From: Comamonadaceae bacterium
GTDB taxonomy: Bacteria; Pseudomonadota; Gammaproteobacteria; Burkholderiales; Burkholderiaceae_C
DNA: 64,000 nt
Direction of reading: 5' to 3'
NCBI GenBank assembly: GCA_009996515.1
Contig: JAACZV010000008.1
Coordinates: 65,228 to 129,227 of the forward strand
Every line of letters starts with the position of its first letter. The first letter of the stretch is position 1. Under the pieces are notes generated by a model. That model saw nothing but the letters and a program-made list of their open reading frames with translations. It was not told the origin of the DNA and made no database searches. Shown in pieces: positions 53,291 to 61,430 of the stretch. Both the position numbers and the translations under genes were made by a program.

Positions 53291-53773
53291 ATGAGCGTCA
53301 TTGTTAGTGGACTGATAGGCGGCGCCATTGCGGCAGCATTGACGACGTACATCGCGAAGAAGGCCGGGAAGGCGGGTGATGCTGGAAGTCTGCACTTCGG
53401 GACCTTCTTGTGGGGCGTTGCGTTCGCATGTTTGGGCCTGGCAATTCTTCCCGTGGCAATCGCCTTGTTCGCTGTGGATCACAGTGCGCTTTGGACGAAG
53501 GCAATAGCGGTCATTGGCTTTGGAGTGGGCGCGATCTATTGCTTTGCCGAAGCCGCATTTGTGAAGGGCTCCTTCGATTCCGACGAGATCACCTTTTCAA
53601 CTCCCTGGTCGGGGCGGAAGCAGGGGAAGTGGCAAGACCTTCAATCGGTGCAATACAACGACTGGGCGAACTGGTACACGCTCCGGTTCGGGAGCGGCAC
53701 AACAATTCGCCTTTCGCGTTTTCTCAGCGGACACCTGTCTGCGCTGGAGGCGGCAAATGCGCGTGTGCCATAA
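53291..53773 (+). CDS. Cassette-borne membrane protein
   Basis: 160-aa protein: two or three membrane segments (about residues 1-22, 38-65 and 70-90; e.g. TFLWGVAFACLGLAILPVAI) and a soluble C-terminal part (STPWSGRKQGKWQDLQSVQY, then WYTLRFGSGTTIRLSRFLSG) resembling a bacterial PH-like domain. GC content drops to about half in this stretch, against about 70 % around it. The stop codon lies inside the attC-like site that follows, as is usual for integron cassettes. Function unknown. Confidence 0.75.
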   Translation: MSVIVSGLIGGAIAAALTTYIAKKAGKAGDAGSLHFGTFLWGVAFACLGLAILPVAIALFAVDHSALWTKAIAVIGFGVGAIYCFAEAAFVKGSFDSDEITFSTPWSGRKQGKWQDLQSVQYNDWANWYTLRFGSGTTIRLSRFLSGHLSALEAANARVP

Positions 53774-53836
53774 CCTGTCTTGCGAGCTGGCTAGCGTCCA
53801 CGAGCCGCAGCTCGCGGCTCAGCTTCAGCGTTAGGC
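53767..53836 (+). repeat. attC-like recombination site 1
   Basis: Starts GCCATAAC and ends GTTAGGC (GTTRRRY core at 53830-53836), 70 bp. The right end reads CGCGGCTCAGCTTCAGCGTT, very like the right half of the aadA-type attC. Inner complementary parts are GAGCCGC-AGCTC-GCGGCTC (53802-53820) and GCGAGCTG/CAGCTCGC. Size and position right after an ORF fit an integron cassette attC. Confidence 0.75.
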
Positions 53837-53843
53837 GCCTCGA

Positions 53844-54179
53844 ATGCTGGTTATGCCCGAGTTCCGAGAATCTCTGTCCCAAGTGGTCTTTGTAGAAGAC
53901 TACTTTCAGCTAGTCTTTCAAGATCAGACGCTGGCGGTCTTCAGCGGCGCCGTCCTTGGCAAAGCAGGAGTGCAATTCCGGATGGGCGAGCCAGGCTTTT
54001 GCGACGCTCTTGTTCAGCTTATTGGCCAGCAGGCCAAGGCCATTCCGGCCTGCGCGCCATTCCTCCTGGCCATCAAGTTTCAGAGAGGCGCGACCCTGCA
54101 AATTCCTCAGGATGGCACTGGTCCCGAAGCCTATTCGTTGCACGATGGAACACGCATCGTTGTCGGGCGCGACGCATAA
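53844..54179 (+). CDS. Cassette-borne hypothetical protein
   Basis: 111-aa soluble protein (LVMPEFRESLSQVVFVEDYF ... IPQDGTGPEAYSLHDGTRIV). It has lower GC than the flanks, starts eight bases after the first attC core and ends within the second attC-like site. No family recognised. Typical of cassette genes of unknown function. Confidence 0.7.
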   Translation: MLVMPEFRESLSQVVFVEDYFQLVFQDQTLAVFSGAVLGKAGVQFRMGEPGFCDALVQLIGQQAKAIPACAPFLLAIKFQRGATLQIPQDGTGPEAYSLHDGTRIVVGRDA

Positions 54180-54251
54180 CTCATCTATAGAGTTGTCCAA
54201 CTATGGCTGGCTGCGCCAGCCTCCGCGGTCCGTTCACGTCGAACGTTGAGC
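54174..54251 (+). repeat. attC-like recombination site 2
   Basis: Begins GCATAAC and ends GTTGAGC (54245-54251, GTTRRRY), 78 bp. A perfect inner hairpin GGCTGGC-TGC-GCCAGCC (54206-54222) and a GTTCACGTCGAACG dyad near the right end give the folded shape expected of attC. It lies nine bases before the end of the FAD oxidoreductase gene. Confidence 0.75.
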
Positions 54252-54259
54252 ACGCCCTC

Positions 54260-55960
54260 TCAAACCTGCCCACCCGCCTTCGCCCCCTTGCCCTGCAGCA
54301 CCGGCGCATCGGGCATCCCGAGCAGGTCCGCCGCCAGCGCCTCGGCCACCTCGATGCCGTCCACGCCGGCGCTCATGATGCCGCCCGCATAGCCGGCGCC
54401 TTCACCGGCCGGGAACAGGCCGCGCACGTTGAGGCTCTGGTAGTCGCGGCCGCGGTTGATGCGCAGCGGTGATGAGGTGCGAGTCTCCACGCCGGTCAGC
54501 ACCGCGTCCGGGCGGTCGAAGCCGCGGATCTGGCGGGCGAACGCCGGCAGCGCCTCGCGGATGGCCTCCAGGCAGTAGGGGGGCAGCGAGCCGTGGCCCT
54601 TGGCCTGCAGGTTGGTCAGCGTGACGCCCGGCTTGTAGCTGGGCTCGATGTCGCCGAATGTCTTGCTGACCTGGCGCTTGATGAAGTCGCCCACCAGCGA
54701 GCCCGGCGCCAGGTAGCCGCCGCCGCCCAGCTCGTAGGCGCGGCTTTCCCAGATGCGCTGGAAGGCCATGCCGTCCAGCGGATTCACGGGGCTGCCGTCG
54801 CGCTTGCCGTCCTGGCGGTAGTCCTCAGGGCTCAGGCCCACGACGATGCCGGCGTTGGCGTTGCGCTCGTTGCGCGAATACTGGCTCATGCCGTTGGTGA
54901 CGACGCGCTCGGGCTCGCTGGTGGCGGCCACGACGGTGCCGCCCGGGCACATGCAGAAGCTGTAGACGGCACGGCCGTTCTTGGCGTGGTGCACCAGCTT
55001 GTAGTCGGCCGCGCCGAGGATGGCGTTGCCGGCGCTCGGTCCGAAGCGGGCCGCGTCGATCAGCGACTGCGGGTGTTCGATGCGGTAGCCGATGGAGAAG
55101 GGCTTGGCCTCCATCTGCACGCCGCGCGCATGCAGCATCTGGAAGGTGTCGCGGGCGCTGTGGCCCAGCGCGATGACGACGTGCGTGGTGCTGATCTGCT
55201 CGCCGGATTCCAGCATCACGCCACGCACCGCGCCGTCCTCGATGAGCAGGTCCGTCATCTTCTGCTGGAAGCGGATCTCGCCGCCCAGCGCCTCGATGTC
55301 GGCTCGCATCTTGATGATCATGCTGACCAGCCGGAAGGTGCCGATGTGGGGCTTGCTGACGTAGAGGATCTCTTCCGGCGCGCCGGCCTTGACGAACTCG
55401 GTCAGCACCTTGCGCGTGAGGTGGCGCGGGTCGGAGATCTGGCTGTAGAGCTTGCCGTCGGAGAAGGTGCCGGCGCCGCCCTCGCCGAACTGCACGTTGC
55501 TCTCGGGGTGCAGCCGGCTCTCGCGCCACAGGCCCCAGGTGTCCTGGGTGCGCTCGCGCACGGACTTGCCGCGCTCCAGCACGATGGGGCGCAGGCCCAT
55601 CTGCGCCAGGATCAGCGCGGCGAACAGGCCGCAGGGGCCGAAGCCGACGACGACCGGCCGCGGGCCGGTGTATTCGCCGACCTGGGTCAGGAAGTGGTAG
55701 CCGGTGTCGGGCGTGGCGCGGATCTGGTGATCGCCGGCGAAGCGGGCCAGCAGCGCGGCCTCGTCGACGCCATCGGCCAGTGTGCAGTCCAGCGTGTAGA
55801 CCAGCTGGATGTCGCTCTTCTTGCGCGCGTCATGGCCGCGGCGGAACACGTGGATGTGGGCCAGCTCGGCGTCGGCCAGCTTCAGGCGGGCCAGCACGGC
55901 CGGGCGCAGCGCGTCCTCGGCGTGGTTCAGCGGCAGGCGGAGTTCGGTGATGCGGATCAT
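54260..55960 (-). CDS. NAD(P)/FAD-dependent oxidoreductase (COG2509)
   Basis: 566-aa flavoprotein. A preceding domain of about 90 residues (DIQLVYTLDCTLADGVDEAA) leads into the FAD Rossmann motif PVVVGFGPCGLFAALILAQMG. Other family blocks are GEGGAGTFSDGKLYSQISD, HIGTFRLVSMIIKMRADIEA, MCPGGTVVAA and LFPAGEGAGYAGGIMSAGVDG. This is the COG2509 'uncharacterised FAD-dependent dehydrogenase' group; substrate unknown. Its downstream end borders the cassette region. Confidence 0.87.
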   Translation of the reverse strand: MIRITELRLPLNHAEDALRPAVLARLKLADAELAHIHVFRRGHDARKKSDIQLVYTLDCTLADGVDEAALLARFAGDHQIRATPDTGYHFLTQVGEYTGPRPVVVGFGPCGLFAALILAQMGLRPIVLERGKSVRERTQDTWGLWRESRLHPESNVQFGEGGAGTFSDGKLYSQISDPRHLTRKVLTEFVKAGAPEEILYVSKPHIGTFRLVSMIIKMRADIEALGGEIRFQQKMTDLLIEDGAVRGVMLESGEQISTTHVVIALGHSARDTFQMLHARGVQMEAKPFSIGYRIEHPQSLIDAARFGPSAGNAILGAADYKLVHHAKNGRAVYSFCMCPGGTVVAATSEPERVVTNGMSQYSRNERNANAGIVVGLSPEDYRQDGKRDGSPVNPLDGMAFQRIWESRAYELGGGGYLAPGSLVGDFIKRQVSKTFGDIEPSYKPGVTLTNLQAKGHGSLPPYCLEAIREALPAFARQIRGFDRPDAVLTGVETRTSSPLRINRGRDYQSLNVRGLFPAGEGAGYAGGIMSAGVDGIEVAEALAADLLGMPDAPVLQGKGAKAGGQV

Positions 55961-55992
55961 GGTGTTTGGTCAGTGTCGAGCCGACAAAAACA

Positions 55993-56014
55993 AACAGGCC
56001 CGTCAGGGCCTGTT
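55993..56014 (-). terminator. Rho-independent terminator of the 54-aa gene
   Basis: Stem AACAGGCCC-TGAC-GGGCCTGTT followed on the minus strand by TGTTTTTGTC. A second hairpin TTCAGGC-CGAAC-GCCTGAA lies at 56028-56046, right after the stop. Two strong hairpins after such a short gene point to an abundant transcript. Confidence 0.8.
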
Positions 56015-56049
56015 GCGAGGTGAAACCTTCAGGCGTTCGGCCTGAAAGA

Positions 56050-56214
56050 TCAGCCCGAATGCGGGCGCTTGCCCGGGTTCTTCTTCGAGCGGGTGTGGGC
56101 GCCGCGCTCCAGGCTGCGCAGCTGGCCGCGGCCGGCGGTGTAGGTCACGCCCTTGGGGGCGGCGGGACGGGGGGTGGCGCGGCGATCCGCTTCGGTGATG
56201 ATCTTGTTGCCCAT
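56050..56214 (-). CDS. Small basic protein, 54 aa, unknown
   Basis: Reads MGNKIITEADRRATPRPAAP ... AGRGQLRSLERGAHTRSKKN and ends KRPHSG. It is strongly basic, hydrophilic, and probably unstructured, with no membrane segment. A GGAG ribosome site lies six to seven bases before the ATG, and two terminator hairpins follow. These signals support a real, well-expressed gene although it is short. Could bind nucleic acid or ribosomes by charge; no family named. Confidence 0.7.
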   Translation of the reverse strand: MGNKIITEADRRATPRPAAPKGVTYTAGRGQLRSLERGAHTRSKKNPGKRPHSG

Positions 56215-56271
56215 GTTGGCTCCAGTGAAACTTAGCCCACAGAAGGGGCAAAACGACGAAAGGCCGGGATT

Positions 56272-58380
56272 TTAGCGTGCCTCCGCCGTCCAGGCCTCGA
56301 AATCGGCCAGGGCCATGGGCCGGGCCAGCAGAAAGCCCTGGATGAGGTCGCATCCGCAGGCGCTGATGCAGGCCAGCTCGGCCGCGTTTTCGACGCCTTC
56401 CACCGTCACCGTCAGCCCCAGGCCGTGGCCCACGCCGACGATGGATTTCAGCAGCGCCTGGCGGCGCGGGTCGCGGTCCACGTCCTGCACGAAGCTGCGG
56501 TCAATCTTCAGCTCGTCCACCGGCAGGTGCTGCAGATAGGCCAGCGAGGACTGCCCGGTGCCGAAGTCGTCGATGGCCAGCTTCACGCCCCAGCTCTTGA
56601 GTGCATGCAGCACGGCGATGGGGTCCGTGCCGCTGGCCATCAGGCCGGTCTCGGTGACCTCCAGCTGCAGCCGGCTGGGGTCCACGCGGTGCTCGGCCAG
56701 CAGCGCGGCGAGCCGGGCGGGCAGGCCCTGGTCCTGCAGGTCCAGCGTGGAGATGTTGACGGCGATGGACAGCGGCTCGCGACCCTGCTCGGCCCAGGCG
56801 GCCAGCGTGCGCACGGCGCGGGCCAGCATCCAGTCGGTGACCTGGCGGATGCGGCCGCTGCGCTCGGCGAAGGGGATGAAGTCGGCCGGCGGCAGCCAGC
56901 CGCGCTGCGGATGCTGCCAGCGCACCAGCGCCTCGGCGCCGACGATGCGGCCGGTGCGCAGGTCGCGCTTGGGCTGCAGGAACTGGCACAGCTGGTCCTG
57001 CTGGATGGCGGCGGCGAGGTCGGACAGCAGGCTCAGGTGCAGCGCGCGCGCGGCCTCGGCGCCGGGGTTGAAGACCGCCACCGCCTGGCGCAGCCGCTTG
57101 GCCTCGAACATGGCTTGCTCGGCGCGGCGCAGCAAGGCCTCGGTGTCGTCGGCATGCTCGGGCCAGTGGGCCAGGCCCAGCGACACCGACAAGTCCAGCG
57201 ACTGGCCCTGCCAGGACAGCTTGTGCTCCACCTCCTCGCGCAGCTGGGTGGCCAGCGCGATGCCATGCTCCAGGCGCAGCACCGGCGCCAGCGCGGCGAA
57301 GGTGCCGCCGGCCAGCCGCCCATAGGCGGCCGCGCCCTCGAACAGCACCCGCAGCTTGGCGGCCGCGCCGCGCAGCAGCGCGTCGCCGGCGTCGAAGCCC
57401 AGCACGCCGTTGACGGCCTTGAGCCGGTCCACGTCGATGCAGATCAGCACGGCCAGGCGCTCGTCCGGCGGCAGGCCGGCCAGCAGGCGGTCGCCGTCGG
57501 CGATGAAGCGGGCGCGCTGGGGCAGGCCGGTCAGCAGGTCCACGTCGGCCAGGCGGCGCAGTTGGGCCTCGCGCTCGCCGACGGCCGCGGCCATGGTGTT
57601 CATCGCGCTGGCCATGTGGCCCAGCTCGTCGGCCGAGTCCACCTCGATGCGGTGGCCGTAGTGGCCCTGGGCGATCAGCTCGGCGCCGTCCTCGGCGCGC
57701 TTGAGCGGCCGCACGATGGAGCGCGTGACGCCCACGGCCAGCAGCGCGCCGGCCAGCAGCGCGGCGACGCACAGCACCAGCACGCCGGTGCGGTCGGCGT
57801 CGATGCGGTCGCGCAGCATGCGGGCCTGGGCCGTGCCGGCGCGGTCTTCGCTGGAGGCGAGCTGGTGGATGGCGCCCACGAACAGCGCCAGCGCGGCTTC
57901 GACATCGTTGCCCAGCTGGGAGCGCGCGGCATGGACGTCGTCGTGCTCGATGAGCCGGCGCACCTCGACATAGCCGGCGCGGTAGTCCGCCAGGCGCTGG
58001 CTCACCTCGGCCAGGCGCTCGCTGCGCGGCCCGGGCGGCAGCACCAGCGCCAGGCGCTGCATGGCGTCGTCGAGGCGGCCGTTGGCCGCGGCGATCTCGG
58101 GGGAGGCGGCCAGGCGCAGCTCGGCATCGGGGCTGAGCAGCACCAGCAGCTTGCGCGCCACGGCCTCGGCGTTGCGGTTGATCTCGTAGACGGCGTCGCG
58201 GATGACGGCCTGGTCGTCGACGACGTGGTTGAGCGCGTCCGACAGCGCCGCCAGCCGGTACACCGACAGCGCCGCCAGCGCCAGCAGCAGCCCCAGCAGC
58301 AGGCCGAAGGCCAGTCCCAGGCGGGTGCGTATGCGCAGCTGCCTGGACAGGTGGCGCAGCGGCGCCTTCAGGGGGGTCAT
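56272..58380 (-). CDS. Membrane HAMP-GGDEF-EAL protein
   Basis: 702-aa c-di-GMP enzyme. Two membrane segments (about 19-42 and 196-216) flank a periplasmic four-helix sensor; then HAMP (about 217-270), a GGDEF domain (270-430) and an EAL domain (440-700). The GGDEF site reads AGGTF, so the cyclase is probably inactive. The EAL site is intact: GAEALVRW, ISTLDLQ, VTETGLM, IDDFGTGQSSL, LKIDRSFVQD and TVEGVE. Net activity is therefore expected to be phosphodiesterase. Confidence 0.92.
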   Translation of the reverse strand: MTPLKAPLRHLSRQLRIRTRLGLAFGLLLGLLLALAALSVYRLAALSDALNHVVDDQAVIRDAVYEINRNAEAVARKLLVLLSPDAELRLAASPEIAAANGRLDDAMQRLALVLPPGPRSERLAEVSQRLADYRAGYVEVRRLIEHDDVHAARSQLGNDVEAALALFVGAIHQLASSEDRAGTAQARMLRDRIDADRTGVLVLCVAALLAGALLAVGVTRSIVRPLKRAEDGAELIAQGHYGHRIEVDSADELGHMASAMNTMAAAVGEREAQLRRLADVDLLTGLPQRARFIADGDRLLAGLPPDERLAVLICIDVDRLKAVNGVLGFDAGDALLRGAAAKLRVLFEGAAAYGRLAGGTFAALAPVLRLEHGIALATQLREEVEHKLSWQGQSLDLSVSLGLAHWPEHADDTEALLRRAEQAMFEAKRLRQAVAVFNPGAEAARALHLSLLSDLAAAIQQDQLCQFLQPKRDLRTGRIVGAEALVRWQHPQRGWLPPADFIPFAERSGRIRQVTDWMLARAVRTLAAWAEQGREPLSIAVNISTLDLQDQGLPARLAALLAEHRVDPSRLQLEVTETGLMASGTDPIAVLHALKSWGVKLAIDDFGTGQSSLAYLQHLPVDELKIDRSFVQDVDRDPRRQALLKSIVGVGHGLGLTVTVEGVENAAELACISACGCDLIQGFLLARPMALADFEAWTAEAR

Positions 58381-58411
58381 CGGTGGTGGACCTCGCGGAG
58401 TGCCCGGGTCG

Positions 58412-58780
58412 TCACTCCACGCTCCACTGGGTCAGCAGCAGCCGCGCCGTGGCCACGTTGGTGGCGCAGGGCACGTCATGGACGTCGCAGGCGCGCACCA
58501 GCGCGTTGATGTCGGGTTCGTGCGGCTGCGGCGTCATCGGATCGCGCAGGAAGATGACGCCGTCCAGGTCGCCGACGGCCAGCCGCGCGCCGATCTGCAG
58601 GTCGCCCCCCATGGGGCCGCTGAGCATGCGCTCGATGCTGAGGCCATGGGCGGCGCTCAGCCGGGTGCCCGTCGTGCCGGTGGCCATCAGCCGGCAGCGG
58701 CGCAGCAGTGGCAGGAAGTCGGCGGCCAGGGCGATGATGGCGTCCTTCTTGCCGTCGTGGGCGATCAGAGCGAGTTTCAT
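58412..58780 (-). CDS. mgsA: Methylglyoxal synthase
   Basis: 122-aa enzyme converting dihydroxyacetone phosphate to methylglyoxal, a bypass of lower glycolysis. Family motifs are [21 protein letters not shown] [41 protein letters not shown] and [21 protein letters not shown]; the catalytic Asp is in GGDLQIG. It stands alone, 31 bp after the EAL gene end on the same strand. Confidence 0.95.
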   Translation of the reverse strand: MKLALIAHDGKKDAIIALAADFLPLLRRCRLMATGTTGTRLSAAHGLSIERMLSGPMGGDLQIGARLAVGDLDGVIFLRDPMTPQPHEPDINALVRACDVHDVPCATNVATARLLLTQWSVE

Positions 58781-58895
58781 GGGCAGCGGGGCGGTCGGGG
58801 GCGCAAAGGATTGACGTTACACGCAAGCCGCGGCCGCGGCCGGGCAAGACTTGGCACATTGGCAGACTACCGAGCGCCGCCGCGCAAGCACCCGC

Positions 58896-59528
58896 TTATT
58901 CGGGGCCGATGGACACGCGCAGCTGCAGCTCGCGCTCGGGCTGGCCCTCGGCGTCGCGGCTGCTGATGGTGCCGCGCGCAGCGGTGGGCGCGACGCCGCC
59001 GCTGCGCGCGACGGTCTGCCAGCGCTGCAGCGGCAGGTTCAGCGTGGACTGCAAGGCCTGGTCGTCGCCGTCCACGCTGAAGTCCACCCGCACCGGTGCG
59101 CGGCCGCCGGGCCAGCTGGGCTTGACGGTGAAGGACTGGGTCGCGCGGCGCTCGCCCTGGCGCGGGCTGGCGTAGAGGCGGCGCGGCACGCTGGCCGGGC
59201 CGGCCGCGCCATCCAGCTCGACGACGGCGTCCACCCACTGCAGAGGCTCGCGCGTCGTCAGGCTCAGGCCGGCGCGCTGGCCGTTCAGCACCCGCAGTTG
59301 CCATGTCCACGGCGGCGCGGCGGCAGCCGTGGACGTGACGACGCCGGGGCCGCGCGGCGACACCGTGCCGGCCGTGCCGACGACGACGGCGCCATCGCGC
59401 ACGGCGGACAGCGCGCCGCCCGGCACGCTGCTGTCCACCCAGCGCAGCTCGACGAGCAACGTCACGGCCGGCGGCGCGGCGGCGGCCGCCAGGGGCGTCA
59501 GCAGGAGCAGCAGGGCGCGGCGCTTCAT
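58896..59528 (-). CDS. Periplasmic hypothetical protein
   Basis: 210-aa protein with a signal peptide (MKRRALLLLLTPLAAAAAPP) and an all-beta-looking mature part (VTLLVELRWVDSSVPGGALS ... LQVLNG-like LRVLNGQRAGLSLTTREPLQ ... VDFSVDG). The pattern resembles secretin N1/AMIN-related accessory proteins, but I cannot assign it. The start is set at ATG 59528; the longer frame runs antisense to the exporter gene. It is 10 bp downstream of the DMT exporter gene, same strand. Confidence 0.65.
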   Translation of the reverse strand: MKRRALLLLLTPLAAAAAPPAVTLLVELRWVDSSVPGGALSAVRDGAVVVGTAGTVSPRGPGVVTSTAAAAPPWTWQLRVLNGQRAGLSLTTREPLQWVDAVVELDGAAGPASVPRRLYASPRQGERRATQSFTVKPSWPGGRAPVRVDFSVDGDDQALQSTLNLPLQRWQTVARSGGVAPTAARGTISSRDAEGQPERELQLRVSIGPE

Positions 59529-59538
59529 GCAACCCAGC

Positions 59539-60444
59539 CTAATCGCGGGCCACTGCCGGCCAGCGCTGCAAAAGCCGGGCGCCGAACAGGTTGATCGCCA
59601 GACCGGCCAGCACCAGCGCCGCGGCGATGAGCTTCCAGGCCGGCAGCGGCTCGCCCAGCAGCAGGCTGGCCGAGCCCATGCCGAACACCGGCACCAGCAA
59701 GGCCATGGGCACGATGCGGCCGGCCGGGTGGCGGGCCAGCAGCCAGCTCCACACGCCATAGCCGAACAGCGTGTTGCCCAGCGACTGCCACAGCACGGCG
59801 GCCCAGGTGCCCAGGCCCGACGCGGCCACGCCGGCCGCCATCTGCTGCGGCCCGTCGATCAGCAGCGCCAGCAGCAGCAGCGGCGGCACCGCGAAGGCGC
59901 TGCTCCAGACGACGTAGGCCAGCATGTCGATGCGGCCGGCGCGCTGCGTCAGCAGGTTGGCGCAGGCCCAGCAGAAGGCGGCGGCCAGGATCATCGCCAG
60001 GCCCAGCGGCGTGGTCGTGCCGTCGGTGTGCGAGGCGATGACGGCCACGCCGCCGGCCGCCAGCGCCAGGCCCAGCCACTGCGTGCCCAGCACCTTCTCG
60101 CGGCGGATGCGCACGGCCAGCAGCAGCGTGAAGAAGACCTGCGTCTGCACCACCAGCGAGGCCAGCCCCGGCGAGATCTGGCTGCGCATCGCCAGGTACA
60201 GCAGGCCGAACTGGCCCACGCCGATGAGCACGCCGTAGCCGGCCAGGTTGCGCCAGCCGACCGCCGGCCGGCGCAGGAAGAAGCAGGCCGGCAGCAGCGC
60301 GAACGTGAAGCGCAGCACCGCCAGCGTCATGGGCGGCAGCGTGTGCAGCGCGTACTTGATGACGACGAAGTTGCTGCCCCAGATGGCCACGACGGCGAGG
60401 GCGAGCAGCAGGTGGCGCAGGGGCAGGGGGGACATCCGCGCCAA
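59539..60444 (-). CDS. EamA/DMT-family exporter
   Basis: 301-aa inner-membrane transporter with ten predicted membrane helices arranged as two EamA repeats. The opening LALAVVAIWGSNFVVIKYAL and second-repeat GLAMILAAAFCWACANLLTQ are typical, as is LPAWKLIAAALVLAGLAINL. EamA proteins export amino acids or metabolites; the substrate is unknown. It is followed by a periplasmic protein gene in the same direction. Confidence 0.92.
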   Translation of the reverse strand: MARMSPLPLRHLLLALAVVAIWGSNFVVIKYALHTLPPMTLAVLRFTFALLPACFFLRRPAVGWRNLAGYGVLIGVGQFGLLYLAMRSQISPGLASLVVQTQVFFTLLLAVRIRREKVLGTQWLGLALAAGGVAVIASHTDGTTTPLGLAMILAAAFCWACANLLTQRAGRIDMLAYVVWSSAFAVPPLLLLALLIDGPQQMAAGVAASGLGTWAAVLWQSLGNTLFGYGVWSWLLARHPAGRIVPMALLVPVFGMGSASLLLGEPLPAWKLIAAALVLAGLAINLFGARLLQRWPAVARD

Positions 60445-60480
60445 CTATGCCAGCCGGGACGGGGCGGTGCTGCCGCGGGG

Positions 60481-61218
60481 TCAGCCCACGCGCCCGGTCA
60501 GCAGGGCCTGGGCCCAGTCCGGCCGGCCGTTGCGCTGCGCCAGCGCGGCCATGGCGCGATGGTCATAGGGCACGGCGTGCAGGCTGGCCTGCCAGGCGCC
60601 GCCGTGCCGCTCGACGATGGCGTAAGACGCGTCCGGCGTGCCGCATTCGAGGACGTAGCGTGCGGGCGCGTCGTCCACATAGGCCTGCAGGCCCACGCTG
60701 CCGGGGTTGACCAGCAGCTGCCCCGTCGCCGTGCGCAGGCTGCGCGGCAGATGGCTGTGGCCGCAGGCGATCAGCGCGCTGGCCTGGCCGGCCCGGCGCG
60801 CCTCGATGTCGGCGGCCGTGGCCAGACCCAGCACGCCGGCGCGCGGGGTTTCGAGGAAATGCTCGCAGTCGCTGCGCGGCGTGCCGTGGCACAGGAAGAC
60901 GTCGGGCGCCCATTGCCACTGGGGCTGCAGCGTGCGCAGCCAGTCCAGCTCGGCGCTGCCCAGCTGCGCCAGCGCGTAGCCGTCGGAGGCGCCGCCCGTG
61001 CCGGGCTGCCATTCGAGGATCTGGCGCTCATGGTTGCCGGCCAGCACGGGCCAGCCCGAGGCCATCAGGCATTGCGCCGTCTCGCGCGGCAGCAGCGGGC
61101 CGGACAGGTTGTCGCCCAGGCACAGCACCTGATCGACGCCGCGGCGGGCGATGTCGGCGACGACCGCCTCCAGCGCGGGCAGGTTGCCGTGGATGTCGGA
61201 AACGAGGGCGATACGCAT
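60481..61218 (-). CDS. Metallophosphoesterase
   Basis: 245-aa calcineurin-like phosphoesterase. The metal-site motifs MRIALVSDIHGNLPALEAV, VLCLGDNLSGP, LAGNHERQ, CHGTPRSD and CGHSHLPR and the closing NPGSVGLQ are in order. The layout matches the YfcE/MJ0936-like phosphodiesterases; the natural substrate is unknown. Confidence 0.9.
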   Translation of the reverse strand: MRIALVSDIHGNLPALEAVVADIARRGVDQVLCLGDNLSGPLLPRETAQCLMASGWPVLAGNHERQILEWQPGTGGASDGYALAQLGSAELDWLRTLQPQWQWAPDVFLCHGTPRSDCEHFLETPRAGVLGLATAADIEARRAGQASALIACGHSHLPRSLRTATGQLLVNPGSVGLQAYVDDAPARYVLECGTPDASYAIVERHGGAWQASLHAVPYDHRAMAALAQRNGRPDWAQALLTGRVG

Positions 61219-61260
61219 GGCGGTCTTTCAGGTGTTGCGGGCCGAGCGCAGGGCCTGCCG

Positions 61261-61401
61261 TGGGCCAGAGGCCCATGGCCTTGCGTAGGCACAAGCAGTC
61301 CGCAGGGACTGCCTGTGTCCGACTTCAGTTCCCAAGCCGGACCGCCTCGGGCGATGTGCTTGTCGGTCGATCCGGCAAGCATCGCCGTCCCCGCGGGGGA
61401 C
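61261..61401. repeat. Array of four hairpins in an intergenic stretch
   Basis: Within the 212-bp gap between the phosphoesterase and AsnC genes are TGGGCC-AGA-GGCCCA (61261-61275), a 14-bp imperfect stem at 61288-61301/61305-61320, GGCGATGTGCTTG/CAAGCATCGCC (61350-61362 and 61376-61386) and GTCCCC-GCG-GGGGAC (61387-61401). No ORF of weight is present. This is reminiscent of the array at 16503-16668. Confidence 0.65.
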
Positions 61402-61430
61402 CGGCCAAGGTAGTCTTTGGACAAGGGGCT

